DNA of 64,000 nucleotides, taken from NCBI GenBank assembly GCA_022497145.1, contig MU385882.1, forward strand, positions 62,001-126,000, read 5' to 3'. Below, in pieces: positions 30,304-41,642 of the stretch; positions within the stretch are counted from its first letter, which is position 1, and every line of letters starts with the position of its first letter. The stretch is from Rostrohypoxylon terebratum (taxonomy: Eukaryota; Ascomycota; Sordariomycetes; Xylariales; Hypoxylaceae). The position numbers and the translations under genes are program-made. The notes beneath the pieces are model-generated. The model made no database searches. It had not been told where the DNA came from and saw nothing but the letters and a program-made list of their open reading frames with translations.

Positions 30304-32499
30304 TCAGTTCTCGAGAAAGAACCAAGGACGTTTGGTTGCTGCAGCGCCGTATGCCTCACCAGGAATTTCGACTGGTACTGGAATAGTATCATCAAAGGCG
30401 GATGAATCAGCAATCTCGGTTTCTTTCTCACTTGAATTTTGAGATGATATAGGGACTATTTGATCAAGTTAGTGACCGTTGGCCAGGCAAATCATTAGTG
30501 TGAAATAATCTGTAGGGCCTGGTTTATGGATCTGCAACTCTTAAGAATCTGAATCGTACGTACCAATCACTCCGCATTCCCAGTTGCGACATGTAATCTT
30601 CGGGTTACCGGACCCTCTCTCCTTCGTCAGGCGACCCCTAAATGCCCGAGTTTCACATTAGTCGAAAGTGGAATGTGATTCTGAGATAATAGGCTTACCA
30701 TGCGCTTTCCGATAGATTTGCGCTTCCGACATAGGCATAGGCAGCCTTATATTTACCTGCGTGTTGATGGCGAACTAACATAAGCTTGCTATGCACAAGA
30801 ATGCCAGTTCTGACGCTTTTGGAATCGTAGACTAGTTCTCGAGGGAATGTAGCTGCATCCCACCATTTGGAATTTACGCAAATCGTCCCCGCTGCCTAAT
30901 CAACCGTTAGCCAATGCTTTTCTTTTACCAATTTTCTCAGGCCCGTCGTTACATTTTTTCCACCACGACTCCTCAATACCGTGTCGTGAGATGGAAAGTA
31001 TATTCGGAATTTGCCCTTTACGTCTGACTTCACCGATGTTGATCCCTTATTCTTTCCACCCTTCGCACCCCTCATTCCATATTCTTTTAAGCCATTGTCA
31101 CCTTGGGCAGCGTAATATATGGCTGATACTAGGTCCATGTTTACTGACCCAAGGGAAGAAACCATGTAATCAACCTCGATATCTTCCGTCGTCTTGAGTC
31201 CGAGGGACGCTATAGCTCGGCCAAGCCCGCAGTATCCTGTTCGTTGCCACTTGTCGCCAATGTATGACGCCGCACTACACTGGTGTTAGTAACTTAAGAA
31301 ATACCTCAAAGGGGACGGATGCTCCTATCATGATCTTACATCGAGTGGACGAATCTGTAGCGATTCGCTTCCGAGAAGTCATAGTTTGCAAGGCTCTTTA
31401 CTAGACTCTCCTCCAAGCCTTGGGCTCGTAGAAAATAACAGAGCTCGTCGCCAAATTGGCCGAGCTCGTTAGACGCTTGTGACTTGGAATCGTCGAGTCG
31501 TGGAAGGTCTATTATGAAAACCATATTCTCAATGATTCCATCTTCGCCCCACTGTGTCATATATTAACATTAGAAATTGTGTATAATACATGAATGGACA
31601 AATGAATTCTGACATACATCGTACGGAACGAAATTCCCGGTCGGAACTGCTATTCGTAGGTATTTGGGGTATTTTAGTAACTGTAGTTTTGAATGCATGT
31701 TTCCCGTGGACATCATGGGCGGAAAACAGAACTTGACTGTCGCACCGCGGGGCGCGTTTGCCTTCATCTCCTCTTGCTGCAGCGAAGTGATATTAGCTCG
31801 ATGTTTCTACGCCAGTGAAACTTAAGAGGGCCATACCTGTGCCTCACTTGAAGCGAAAGCGACCAGAACAATCTTAGTCTTGGTGAAGTTGACCTTGGAC
31901 ATCATCCATTCTTCATCCCACTGAAATGAACTGATCACGGCTAATTCGAGATCATCCTTCTGTAGGACCTCTTCAATCTTGATATCGTCTTTACGCGAGC
32001 ATCCCTTGACCCACGTTTTCTTCACTATCCCCTTCGGATATGGAAGGTTTGGTGTGTCTTTCGTAGCTATTCTGGCCGGTGGCTCAACATCGAGTTTTGG
32101 TCTTTGCCGCCGATCCTGTTCGTCAGGCTGCGAATCCGGCGCTTTTCGCTTTCCTGACCTTTCGCGCAACCTTGCGAGTCTTTCCTCTTCCATCTTCTTT
32201 CTATCCATTCCCGCAAGTCCTAGGGCTGGGAAGCTCGAAGATGAGGGCTGTTGCGAATTCGATGGTGTATCTTTAGGCGTTGGCTTGTCGGACTTCAATT
32301 CGATAGGAGAGATACTAGTTTCTTTTGCGACTTGTGTTGGTTTTGATTTCGGGAAGGATTTGTCATTATCATTCTCGTCGTCTGAGCTAAGTTCGATGGG
32401 TTTCTTAGGTGAGGCACCGCCGGATTCCTGTAAGGATAGAGCTATCGCGTAGCGTAGCGCGGCATCCTCGTCGCCGCCAAAGGCATCGAGACCATCCAT
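30304..32499 (-). CDS. TDP1: Tyrosyl-DNA phosphodiesterase with N-terminal UIM
   Basis: Seven exons: 32499-31837, 31776-31618, 31551-31340, 31274-30953, 30895-30699, 30637-30564 and 30455-30304, giving 592 aa. TDP1 removes trapped topoisomerase I and other 3' adducts from DNA ends in the nucleus. The two HKN-type catalytic motifs are visible: M-H-S-K (H249, K251) followed by P-T-G-N, and V-H-S-K (H487, K489) followed by V-G-S-A-N-L-S. The end P-V-P-V-E-I-P and R-P-W-F is the usual TDP1 terminus. The N-terminus carries a ubiquitin-interacting motif at about residues 10-26 (D-E-D-A-A-L-R-Y-A-I-A-L-S-L-Q-E-S fits the L-x-x-A-[I/L]-x-x-S-x-x-E pattern), then a disordered Ser/Lys/Pro-rich linker of about 120 residues. 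Every junction keeps frame. Confidence 0.92.
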
Positions 32500-33818
32500 G
32501 ATAGATGGAGAAGTTGGTTAGTTGGTTGTCTAGAACATTAGCAAGAAATACTCAAGAAGTTGACTTTGGAAAGAGAAAAAAATGGTAAGGTTTAAGATTA
32601 TTTGGATTATCTGCTTAGATAATCTCGATATGGTTGAAGCATTGGCGTAGAACCTTGAATGGACCGCGCGGGAAGGAACGCGGCCTTATCGCGATTTCAC
32701 GTGATAACCCCGTGGTTCTGTCCGGCTTCGGAGACCATCATTGACATGACATCACATGAGTGTGTACCACTTACTTGCCTTCATGTACATCAATGATGAG
32801 TATGAATATAAAAACAAAGCATTGATACATACGGCTGTTACTTAATTAAAAGATTTGAAAACCGGAGCTTATTATAGGATTGGTAGTTCTAGGAATTACA
32901 ATAGTTCATGAGGCTTACATTTGAAATCACATCTTGGGAGCATCCTGAGGCATGAATCTTGACGATATATCTCGACCACGGAGGTCTTTCATATTGAAGG
33001 CTTAGGGTCATCAGTAGACGTTCCGTGAGACCAACAGCCTGAATATACCACCAGAAAAAAAAACCTTTTTTTCTCACCCCTGAAAATCTCATGATCCTAC
33101 ACCCTCTACGACAAGATCGCCTCCGTCCTTTTTGATCATCTCTACAATGTGAACCATCACTCCTTTCCGAATTTCCATACCGCCTTAGAGGCCCGGAACC
33201 GATCCATCTTCCCATCCAGAAGCCGAAACCCCAGATCTGACGCCCGATCCGATACCAAGTCCGGTCGATTATGTACGTGTTGATTCCATGACTCCAACTC
33301 GACAAGAGCCTAGCCACCTTTAATGAAAACAAGTTTTCAGGAAGTTAAAAGCAAATTGCCAAGCTGCCAACTACCAAGCTGGGCTTAACTGAAAAGAGGC
33401 GCAGTGCCTCATATTCCGTAATACATTGTCGTGCGAATCGAAGTAGAGAAGAAAAAAAACTAGAAGGCTAAAAAGAAGAAGAAACAGAAAATAAAAAGAT
33501 AAAAGCTAAAATGCGTTGCCCTGGTGTCTCTTGTATCATGCATAAATCTCGAAATGCCTAGCCGTAACTATTCCTGACCACCATCACACTACAACAGACG
33601 CCGTCACCGTAAAAACGAGAAGAAAACAAGAGGCGGAGTGAAAATAGAGTGTTCGCAATGGTCGTGTGATACCCGTGGGTACCCGTTACAAAGGGAAATG
33701 TTATATGGAAAGGCCAGAGCCAGTTTCGTTGTCGATTTAACCATTAACTATCTCTTGACGCCAAGAACACCGTGCAATGCGTTGATTCGGAGAAATATGA
33801 GAGTCGATGCAAACGTAA
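32500..33818. other. Intergenic, TDP1 promoter and 3' flank of the PNRC gene
   Basis: 1.3 kb. Near TDP1 it has a CACGTG site (about 32698). At 33055-33072 there is an A9-CC-T7 hairpin. A 147-codon open frame (32889-33332, -) is basic and tryptophan-rich with no homology I recognise, and I do not call it a gene. Confidence 0.5.
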
Positions 33819-35027
33819 TTAGCGTAGAGGTAGCGACCGGTCAGGTGAGTCTAACTTAAGTACTCGTCGGAGGCTGTCCTCCATTGTCGAGATTTGATCG
33901 GGTTGAAAATGGGTTATATTCGCTTGGACAGGCGGGATAGAGGGCTGTCCGGTTCGCGTATTTCCCGTGAGAACCGAAGCTGGAAACATTCCACGAGGCA
34001 TGTGGCGTGGAAGGTCTGCATGACGATGTGATTGCCTATGGTAGGGCGGCGATGCTTGCTCTGAGATTTGGCGAGTAGTCTCGGAGAGCTGCTTCTGTTT
34101 TCCCGGTTCATCATCGCGACCAAGGCGACCAGTGAACAGATAGCGTTTGAGAGTATCCGAAGAATCGGGGGTGTTGCTGGGACGAGCTGCTCGCATGCGC
34201 TCGTGGAACGGGGTAGAGAAGGCAGGGCCGACTGGCTGTCGCGGATCACCGTCGAGCTCATCTGCGGAGATTCCCATGCTTCCAGAACGCTTGACGTTGG
34301 CCGCAGGTCGTCGCATGTGGCTGGGGATAGTTGCTGTAGGGAAGTGGTTGTACTCCTTTGCAGAGTAGCTATGAGACTCCAAGGGCGGAGAGAAGGGGTT
34401 CGGGCTATTTCCCTCAGCGTGGGTAGAGCTCGCTCTACGAACTCTAGCCTTCTCAGCCCTGTCAGCGCGGAAGAGTAACTCGAGAGGGGAGTCTTCAGCT
34501 CGTGGAACGGTCGCGGGACTAGCGCTTCTCGAGCCTTCCGAGTCAGTGGTCGAGGGGGAGAGTGCTTGTTCAGGACTGGACATAGTGCTGTCCTTCTTGG
34601 TCTTCATAGTAGGCGGGGTGTTGACGGTTGCATTGTCAGCGGCGGAAGTATTGAAGAAACTAGGGATAGGAAGTTCTGATGGTGCCGGCGAGGCATGGAA
34701 AGTTGATCCGGCGAAAATAGGTACATTGTCCTGAGGTTGTAAAAGAGGACTTGCGCGATCGGACTTGGATGAGCCTTGGGCTTCTGCGGCATCCTTAGCC
34801 TTGGGCTTCTTGCTCTTCTTGTTGCGCGACTTATGACCGGTAGAACTAGCGCGCTGAGACTTCTGACCATTGAAAGCAGGCGTATCTTGATTGTCTCGGG
34901 GGGATTGAGTTTGGTAAGAGGGAATGTCGTTTTCAGAAGCGTAGGAGGTATTCTTGGGAGTGTTTCGTGGCCGGCCGCCTTGGCGACGGCGACTAGGTGT
35001 TTGCTGGGGCGGTGTTGTACGCTGCAT
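33819..35027 (-). CDS. PNRC-motif protein, Edc1-like decapping activator
   Basis: Single exon, 402 aa, almost entirely disordered (Ser/Pro/Arg/Thr-rich). The key mark is the short proline-rich motif F-A-G-S-T-F-H-A-S-P-A-P-S-E-L-P-I-P-S-F at about residues 104-123. It matches the PNRC/Edc1 motif (S-P-x-P-S-x-L-P-x-P-x-F) that binds the EVH1 domain of Dcp1 and stimulates mRNA decapping. A second conserved-looking block, E-D-S-P-L-E-L-L-F-R-A-D-R-A-E-K, lies at about residues 175-195. The N-terminus is basic (Q-T-P-S-R-R-R-Q-G-G-R-P-R), suited to RNA binding. A cytoplasmic P-body role is inferred from the motif alone. No introns. Confidence 0.78.
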   Translation of the reverse strand: MQRTTPPQQTPSRRRQGGRPRNTPKNTSYASENDIPSYQTQSPRDNQDTPAFNGQKSQRASSTGHKSRNKKSKKPKAKDAAEAQGSSKSDRASPLLQPQDNVPIFAGSTFHASPAPSELPIPSFFNTSAADNATVNTPPTMKTKKDSTMSSPEQALSPSTTDSEGSRSASPATVPRAEDSPLELLFRADRAEKARVRRASSTHAEGNSPNPFSPPLESHSYSAKEYNHFPTATIPSHMRRPAANVKRSGSMGISADELDGDPRQPVGPAFSTPFHERMRAARPSNTPDSSDTLKRYLFTGRLGRDDEPGKQKQLSETTRQISEQASPPYHRQSHRHADLPRHMPRGMFPASVLTGNTRTGQPSIPPVQANITHFQPDQISTMEDSLRRVLKLDSPDRSLPLR

Positions 35028-36382
35028 GGTCTGAATTCATGTACTTTGCAGGTAGAGAGTTTGAAGGTTGGAAAGAATCAGAGCCAAACGAGGCTTTTTG
35101 AGATTGAGAAGAAATTGTCAATGCGACGACGTAATGCGGGGATGGATGATTTGGCGATGAGAACATACTGTAGTCTTGAAGTGTCTTGTTTTGTTTGTCT
35201 TTGGCCAAAACAAGGATGTGAGGGAAGCGTACGACTGATAAGTTGATTTGCCCCCGGGTCAGTTGTAGGAATTCCTCAAGATGACCTGGTGAAAAAAGTG
35301 GCTGTGCAGCTGTGCAAATCGATACGTTGTATCGTCGGGCGGGTCCAATGTGGAATCGGAACCAGCATACCAGTGAAAAGGGTGGTTCATGATTGGTTGA
35401 ACCAAATGGGCAACCAAGCGACGATGAATAACTCGGGGGTGACTTTGCAATTTTGGGGAGAATCAGGGAGAATTGGGAAAATTAGCGAAAATTAAAAAGA
35501 CAGAACCGCTGGTTCCAAGTATCTGAATCAGTGCTTTAGCAATTTCAAAGTTGTATCGTGAAATTGTTAAAAGTTGAAGTTAGTTAAATGCCAGTTGCAC
35601 AGACGAGAAAACATGGAAATAAAAGACCTCTGAAAAAGTGCCCCTTGTATTAACAGCACTGTATTTTACTGTGCCTATTACTTAAAAGCACAATTGGTGG
35701 GATGGGTACAGTGTATCACAGTATTATTAATACAAGGGGCTTTTTTCCCAGGCCGTGTGGCGGAAGGTACAATGCAATACAATACATCAATACAATACAC
35801 CGGAAGACCAGGCTCCTACCCGCTAAAATGAAAACACTTGAATGGTAACTTGGAAAGCACAACCGTCTTCACTGTACAACATTAGTTAGGTAATTACCTA
35901 GGTATGTACTGCTACTACTACTACTAGCGTTTAAGGGTGGGGTAGATTAGGTAACATTCTATCCCGCCGCCAACCTTGAAGTGCCCGCAAGGTGCTACCT
36001 ATCAGCCTATCAGCCAGTTACCTTGAAAAAAGGTCCCCACCTGGCAGCTGCAGAGTCCAGTCCATTTATCACAGCAAGAACTTCTTACAAGGCAGGCACC
36101 TCACCAAGTTATCATATTACATCACAGACAGTACTGGGAGGCACTGACGTGGAAGGAACATTGAATCTACAAAGCTTCTTTGATTCATTTACCACGTCAA
36201 TCTACCTACACGCTTCTCACATCTCAATTTCCGTACAACGGCATTACTCTATCATACAAATCCGACCTTTTCTCCGAAACTCAACCAAACCAAACTCCGT
36301 TAAACCACGAGCCCTGTCGCCCCATCCTACTATCATCCAAGCTATTACGATAACAATATTCCGGCTATAAGATCACCACAAC
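35028..36382. promoter_or_regulatory. Divergent region between PNRC gene and RBX1
   Basis: 1.35 kb between head-to-head genes. It contains the MITE-like inverted repeat (35633-35747), a CAATACA-rich stretch (35770-35800), and the RBX1 promoter. A 129-codon open frame at 35981-36370 (+) overlaps the presumed RBX1 leader and is not called. Confidence 0.45.
35633..35747. repeat. MITE-like inverted-repeat element (about 115 bp)
   Basis: Left arm GAAAAAGTGCCCCTTGTATT continuing to AACAGCACTGTA; right arm TTAATACAAGGGGCTTTTTT. The 14-bp core GCCCCTTGTATTAA is perfectly inverted, flanked by A/T runs. CACTGTA/TACAGTG words continue the pairing inward, so most of the element could fold into one hairpin. 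It has no coding capacity. Target-site duplications were not clear. Confidence 0.6.
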
Positions 36383-36903
36383 ATGGCGGATGTCGACATG
36401 ACCGATGCGCCCAGCACCTCTGCGGTCGCCAAGAAGGGACGCAAAGCCGGCGACGCCGATAGCAAGAACGAAGAGAAGAAGCGCTTCGAAGTCAAGAAGG
36501 TAAGGAAGATCTAGCAACTAGCTGTACCACTTTTTAGAGGTATATAACAATGTAGTATACCTTATACTAATATCTGGGTGCTAGTGGAATGCAGTGGCCT
36601 TGTGGGCGTGGGACATAGTGGTTGACAACTGTGCTATCTGCCGCAACCATATTATGGATCTCTGCATTGAGTGCCAGGCGAACCAATCCTCTGTCACTAG
36701 CGATGAGTGTACCGTGGCTTGGGGCATCTGCAACGTAGGTCATACCGACCATCGATGGCTATTATATGAAATATCTAGGTATACTAACTTAAGCTTACTT
36801 ACAGCATGCTTTCCACTTTCACTGCATCTCGCGATGGCTCAAAGCACGTCAAGTCTGTCCGCTCGATAACCGAGACTGGGAGTTCCAGAAATACGGTCGT
36901 TAG
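36383..36903 (+). CDS. RBX1: RING-box protein RBX1/Hrt1
   Basis: Three exons, 36383-36499, 36585-36734 and 36805-36903 (introns 85 and 70 nt), 121 aa. This is the RING-H2 subunit of SCF and other cullin ubiquitin ligases; it binds the cullin and recruits the E2 and the Nedd8 machinery. After an Ala/Lys/Asp N-terminal tail the conserved sequence runs W-N-A-V-A-L-W-A-W-D-I-V-V-D-N-C-A-I-C-R, I-E-C-Q-A-N-Q, V-A-W-G-I-C-N-H-A-F-H-F-H-C-I-S-R-W-L and V-C-P-L-D-N-R-D-W-E-F-Q-K-Y-G-R. All zinc-binding Cys/His residues and the last-metal Asp are present. Length and intron placement are as expected. Convergent with SPC1. Confidence 0.97.
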
Positions 36904-37164
36904 GTCAGGAGGAGGATCTATATGGGCAGCACTGAGCATCATGAATACTTCGACTACCATGCTGTCATAGCAATGGCAGCACCATGGCCTAGAGTGCAAC
37001 GGGGGCAGTTCACATCGCATTCATCGGCTGCATCTACAGTGGTAACATTGCAGATTTGAGTACATATGATTCGCACCACATCCACCACTCTCGATGCTAG
37101 CCTACGCCCATATTCTAGGAGTCCATAGTTATGCCTCTGAGGTGTGAATAAAAGTTTCCTTTCT

Positions 37165-37644
37165 CTATTTCGCAAACATCTTCTCGTCGATAATTATGTT
37201 CTGCTGCGCACTCGTGATCGCTGGTTCGCCCCCGACGGAAAGCCACTTAACCGGATGTCTGTTGAAGAAAGGCCATGGGGGAACAATGAGGAGGAAGGTG
37301 AGAGCTGTGCCACCAAGGCCAATTTTAAGCGCGAGAGCAATGTCTTGTAGGAAGAAGCCGACGAGGAAGGAAATCCCCTGTTCAATGACGATGATAGTTA
37401 GTAGACGATTCAACACACGGAGATCGAATGACGATATGAATTGACTCTGTCGTACCCCAACAATTACGAGGACAGCGGTGGCTAGGATTTCGGCGAGCTT
37501 CTGGCCTTCGAAATCCTATACGCAATAGGTCATTAGTTAGCAATGCGATTTGCTGAAGTTGTCTAGTTACGAAGCAGGGAAACGGTAACGAACAATTTGG
37601 CCATCTACTGCATCTCTAACTTGTTCCAGAAGTTGGTCCGCCAT
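37165..37644 (-). CDS. SPC1: Signal peptidase complex subunit SPC1
   Basis: Three exons, 37644-37594, 37515-37456 and 37377-37165 (introns 78 nt each), 107 aa. Small non-catalytic ER membrane subunit of the signal peptidase complex. It starts M-A-D-Q-L-L-E-Q-V-R, then G-Q-I-D-F-E-G-Q-K-L-A-E, a first membrane segment (A-V-L-V-I-V-G-G-I-S-F-L-V-G-F-F), the Q-D-I turn, a second membrane segment and P-P-W-P-F-F-N-R-H-P-V-K-W-L, the family hallmark. The first intron has the uncommon donor GTTCGT. It faces the magnesium-transporter gene across a 2 kb divergent region and converges with RBX1, with 261 bases between. Confidence 0.92.
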
Positions 37645-39682
37645 CGTTGCGTATGACCTAAGTCTTGTTTAAAAAATAGGATATGGCGATGAAGCTTGCT
37701 TTGGGATCGATGACGACGTTGTAGCTCATTAGAAGCTATCGCGTATTATTACATAGTAGTTTTAAACTCAAGGTCCAAGAGGTTTACCTGGCAAAAAGTA
37801 CCCAGTTGCGGCTGTTCAGGCAACGTGGTACCTTGTAGATGGTACCCAATCAGGGATAGCAACGATCTTAGGTAATTTTTAGGTGCAGAAGTACAAAATA
37901 CTTTATCAGCAGCCGTATTGCCCCCGGCCCACTTTCCCTAGCAATTCCATAAACGGCCACATGGAAAGCACATGCATCAACGTTAGAATAGAGTATGTAC
38001 TCAGTACCTATGGTCCTACTATGTATTGTACTTATTTCGATATGAATCGCACATGTGAGGCCTCTTCAGCGCTAACTGGCTGATCTCAACATGATGATCA
38101 ATATTATATGTCAACTGGATATCAGATCAAATGCGCACAATATCATGAAGTTATGATTATTTTCAAGACAAATATAGATCGGTCTATATTGGATTCTATT
38201 CTTTATAAGTTCAATGTTTGTTAATACGTGTTTGTTGAACTGTTGATTTTGGGTATTTGTTTCCCAATCATTGATGATGAGAAAATAAGGGAGTTCCAGA
38301 TAAGCAGCTGACACCCTATTACATCCCATAATGAAATCTTACAACATCAGCATGCTTACCTACCTCTTGCACACAAAGTATGTCACACCTAGGTATATAT
38401 GCACGTGAACTGTCAATATAGATGTTGTAGGATGTCTAGATTCTAAAGCATAAGATCCGTAAATTGAAATTGGGTACAAAGGGATGTACCTGTACTTTCA
38501 GGATAGATTTGGGTTAGGTGGGTCTTAGAAGGTCGAGATTTCCTGCAGGAATTTTCGCCTCTTACAACTATTAACGCAATTAACGTCGCTTCCCCTCTGT
38601 TTGACTGGCTAGCCGGGTCCAGTCAATAGCCTAATGATTTTATTTCTTTTCTTTTCATAGGGCCAAAGCTCAGACGAACCTAAAAAAAAATTGGTTAGCT
38701 TGTGTTTTTTTCTAACCTGACTTTCCATCCTCGTCGATTCTTTCAACTTCATCGTTACACTTTTTTTTTCATCTTTCCATTCCTCACAAAAGCATCAACT
38801 TTTGCTGGTTTGTAAAAATCTGCGCATGCAAATCTACTTTCTTCTTTTCGACAAGAATTACTGATCCATTCAATTCCGTTCAATTTGGAAAATTACGTTA
38901 ATCCTGTTGGGCTGTAATTGGAGATAGGTTCAAACCGTCCTATACATCATCAACAACTTTGTCAATCCAGACGTTGATTGCGACAAGAGACGACTATCAA
39001 CCCCAAATCTGCGCACTATCACGAGATTCGTCGGATAACTCCAACTATCAATCGGTACACTCATCACTGACCTGACTCGATCCCGTTAGGCCCACACCTA
39101 GCTCAACACCACCAGATCGCCCAACCAATATCTTTGGTGATCCTAAGTAGCTGCGTTATTTCCCTCATCCAGTCGAGGAATTTCTTGCGGTAAATACCGC
39201 CGCCTTCTAGAAACCACCAAATTGGCGGGCCTCAAATCCAACCAGTTCTCATTCTCTCGACCGCTTCTTGGCCCCCTCTGCTGGGTCTACAGCGGCGTAA
39301 ACAAGAAGCCACCATAACTTGGCTGTCGCGCATGCCATTTTGATAGTCGATATCCTCTCGTTCGCCAATTCGTCTTTGTAGACTCGTGTCATTCCCGATT
39401 CCGGCCGTGGTGTTCGCCCTCAGCATTGGCCTGAACATCTCACCAGGTTCTCTTGCAGTCGGCGTGCTGCCACGCCTACTGCAAATCTCTGATGCTGGTT
39501 GTCTGAGTGCGCCACCCAGTATGCACGCCTTCCCATAACTCGCACGCGGAAGGCTTTCCTTTATCAGAGTATATTATTCACTTTTACGTTGACGATTCTA
39601 TCCAGCTGTATAGATTTCCCCTGTGTTATCATTTGCCAGATAAATTCAACGTTTCATAGACGGAAACGGTATTTCGTACGAG
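37645..39682. promoter_or_regulatory. Divergent region with long leader of the CorA-type transporter
   Basis: 2 kb between SPC1 and the transporter. Pyrimidine-rich tracts at 38640-38800 look like a core promoter/transcription-start zone, so the transporter leader may be about 0.8-1 kb. In that leader minimal uORFs start at 39332 (4 codons), 39492 (5 codons) and 39521 (6 codons), stops included. Splicing of the leader cannot be excluded. Confidence 0.45.
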
Positions 39683-41642
39683 ATGTCGGACCACGAAGAA
39701 GTCGCCTCTGGTTCGGGTTACAATACCCCGGTCCCGGAGCTCGACGATCACCGCCACCAAATCTCATCCATACAGAGAACCGGAACTGAGCGTGCCCGGC
39801 GTGGTACAGTTGACACACTTTATGGATCTCGCCAACATCTCCAGCCAGTTGGACCTTACTCGCCTTCCAATGCACGGGGACGAGAATTCGAAGAGGCTGT
39901 TCTCGATGAGGACGATGGGAACATATCACCAATGGCCACTCATAGTCGCAGGCCCACTTTTGATTCAACAACTGAACAACAGCGGGCTGTATCACCTCCC
40001 AACTCCGTCAAGGCATTTGCTGAGGCTCGCCGTCGAGAACGCGCACTTTCAGTAACAGATGGACGGGTACAGAGACAGGATGACGACGATGCTCTTCATC
40101 GAACATATTCATCCGTCAGTCGCAGAAGCCAAACGAGCCAGCGATCTGGACGAAGCAAGCCTGCAACATTTGTTGCTTGTGATGGGGCAAGTCTAGCAAC
40201 CAACAAGACTGCGGAGGACGACGTGTGTTTCCCTATGCAGGATGACCATCGCCATGACCAGTTGCATATTGACTTTGACTACCTCGAGAACTTCATCGCA
40301 TCCGAAAATGCCGCACGACGAGATAGCGTTGCTGCACAAGAAGCTCTTCGGGCGTTCCCCAGCTTGACACAGGAGCCAGCTCCCGAACCTTCAGGCATGG
40401 TTACCGTTGACGGAGACTTTGTCGACGTCCCATCTGGATCCTTGGATATCAGCCACGAGAAGTCGGAAGAAGCTGGTGAAACCTTAGCCCCCACTAAGCC
40501 AGCAGAGAAGGAAGCGCACCTAGACCCAAACCGATTCAGTTTCTTTTCTTCTGCCTGGGAGTCTACCATTCACGCCGCGGAGTTTGGGGATCTCGTTCTC
40601 CCCGGCGAGGACTTGCGTGGCCTCTTTACCTTCCCTCAGGACGAGCCTGATGGCGTCTGGTGGTTGAACGTCAATAGACCAACCGAAGAGGAGATTAGAG
40701 CTTTGTGCAAGGCTTTCGGAGTGCACCCTTTGACCATCGAAGATATCACTACCCAAGAGGCCCGCGAGAAGATCGAAATCTTCTCGTCGTATTATTTCGC
40801 ATCCTTCCGATCTTTCAACGTTGTTCAAGACGACGACGGCCCCGAATACGAGCCTTTCAATATCTACGTCATTGTCTTCCGCGAGGGTACCTTAAGTTTT
40901 AGCTTTTTGCCAAACACCCACGCCTCCCACGTTCGTAAGAGAATATCTAGTTTGAAGGAATACGTGTCTTTGAGCAGCGACTGGATCTGCTATGCCTTCA
41001 TGTAAGTGCTGAATATAACCCGCGAGAAGAATTAGAGACCATCAGATATTAATACCTTTTAGCGATAACATCGTCGATTCGTTCGCTCCCGCCCTTACAA
41101 AAGTAGAGATGCTCACAGAGGATATCGAGGACACCGTGTTCATCGCCCGCCCCGAGGACAACCGTACGTTTCTGCGCAAGATCGGCAGCGTCCGCAAGAG
41201 CACACTAGCACTCATGCGCGGGCTCGGAGGCAAAGCCGACATTTTGAAGGGCTTCACTAAACGATGCAATGAAGATTACAAAGTTACTCCCCGTATGGAT
41301 ATAGGTCTCTACCTCGGCGACATCCAGGACCACGTCGTAACCATGATGACCAACCTGACGCATTTCGAAAAGATCTTATCTCGGGCCCACAGCAACTACC
41401 TTGCCCAGTTGACAGTCGATAGCATCTCGCAAGGGACGGAGACTAATAAGGTGCTCGCCAAAATCACGTTCCTAGCTAGTCTCATCGTCCCCTTCAACGT
41501 CATCACTGGTCTATTTGGCATGAACGTGGGGGTCCCCTTCAAAGATGTGGACAATACGAACGCGTTTTTTGTCATTGTGGGATGCCTTGTGGCCTTCTGC
41601 GTGGGCTGCTGTGTCTTTGCGCGCTGGAAACGAATGATCTAG
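39683..41642 (+). CDS. CorA-type magnesium transporter (Alr1/Mnr2-like)
   Basis: Two exons, 39683-41001 and 41063-41642 (61-nt intron, donor GTAAGT), 632 aa. Divalent-cation channel moving Mg2+. The disordered, Ser/Arg/Asp-rich N-terminus spans about 290 residues, followed by the cytosolic alpha/beta domain (F-S-F-F-S-S-A-W, G-V-W-W-L-N-V, V-H-P-L-T-I-E-D-I), a long helix with D-N-I-V-D-S-F-A-P-A-L-T-K-V-E, and two C-terminal membrane helices at about 572-591 and 607-627. The signature G-M-N is at 592-594, followed by V-G-V-P. The long N-terminus resembles plasma-membrane Alr1 or vacuolar Mnr2 rather than mitochondrial Mrs2; which of the two cannot be decided. Confidence 0.9.

Noticed and set aside
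32889..33332. 147-codon open frame between TDP1 and the PNRC gene
   Set aside because: Basic, Trp-rich, no domain, no splice partners and overlaps simple-sequence hairpins.
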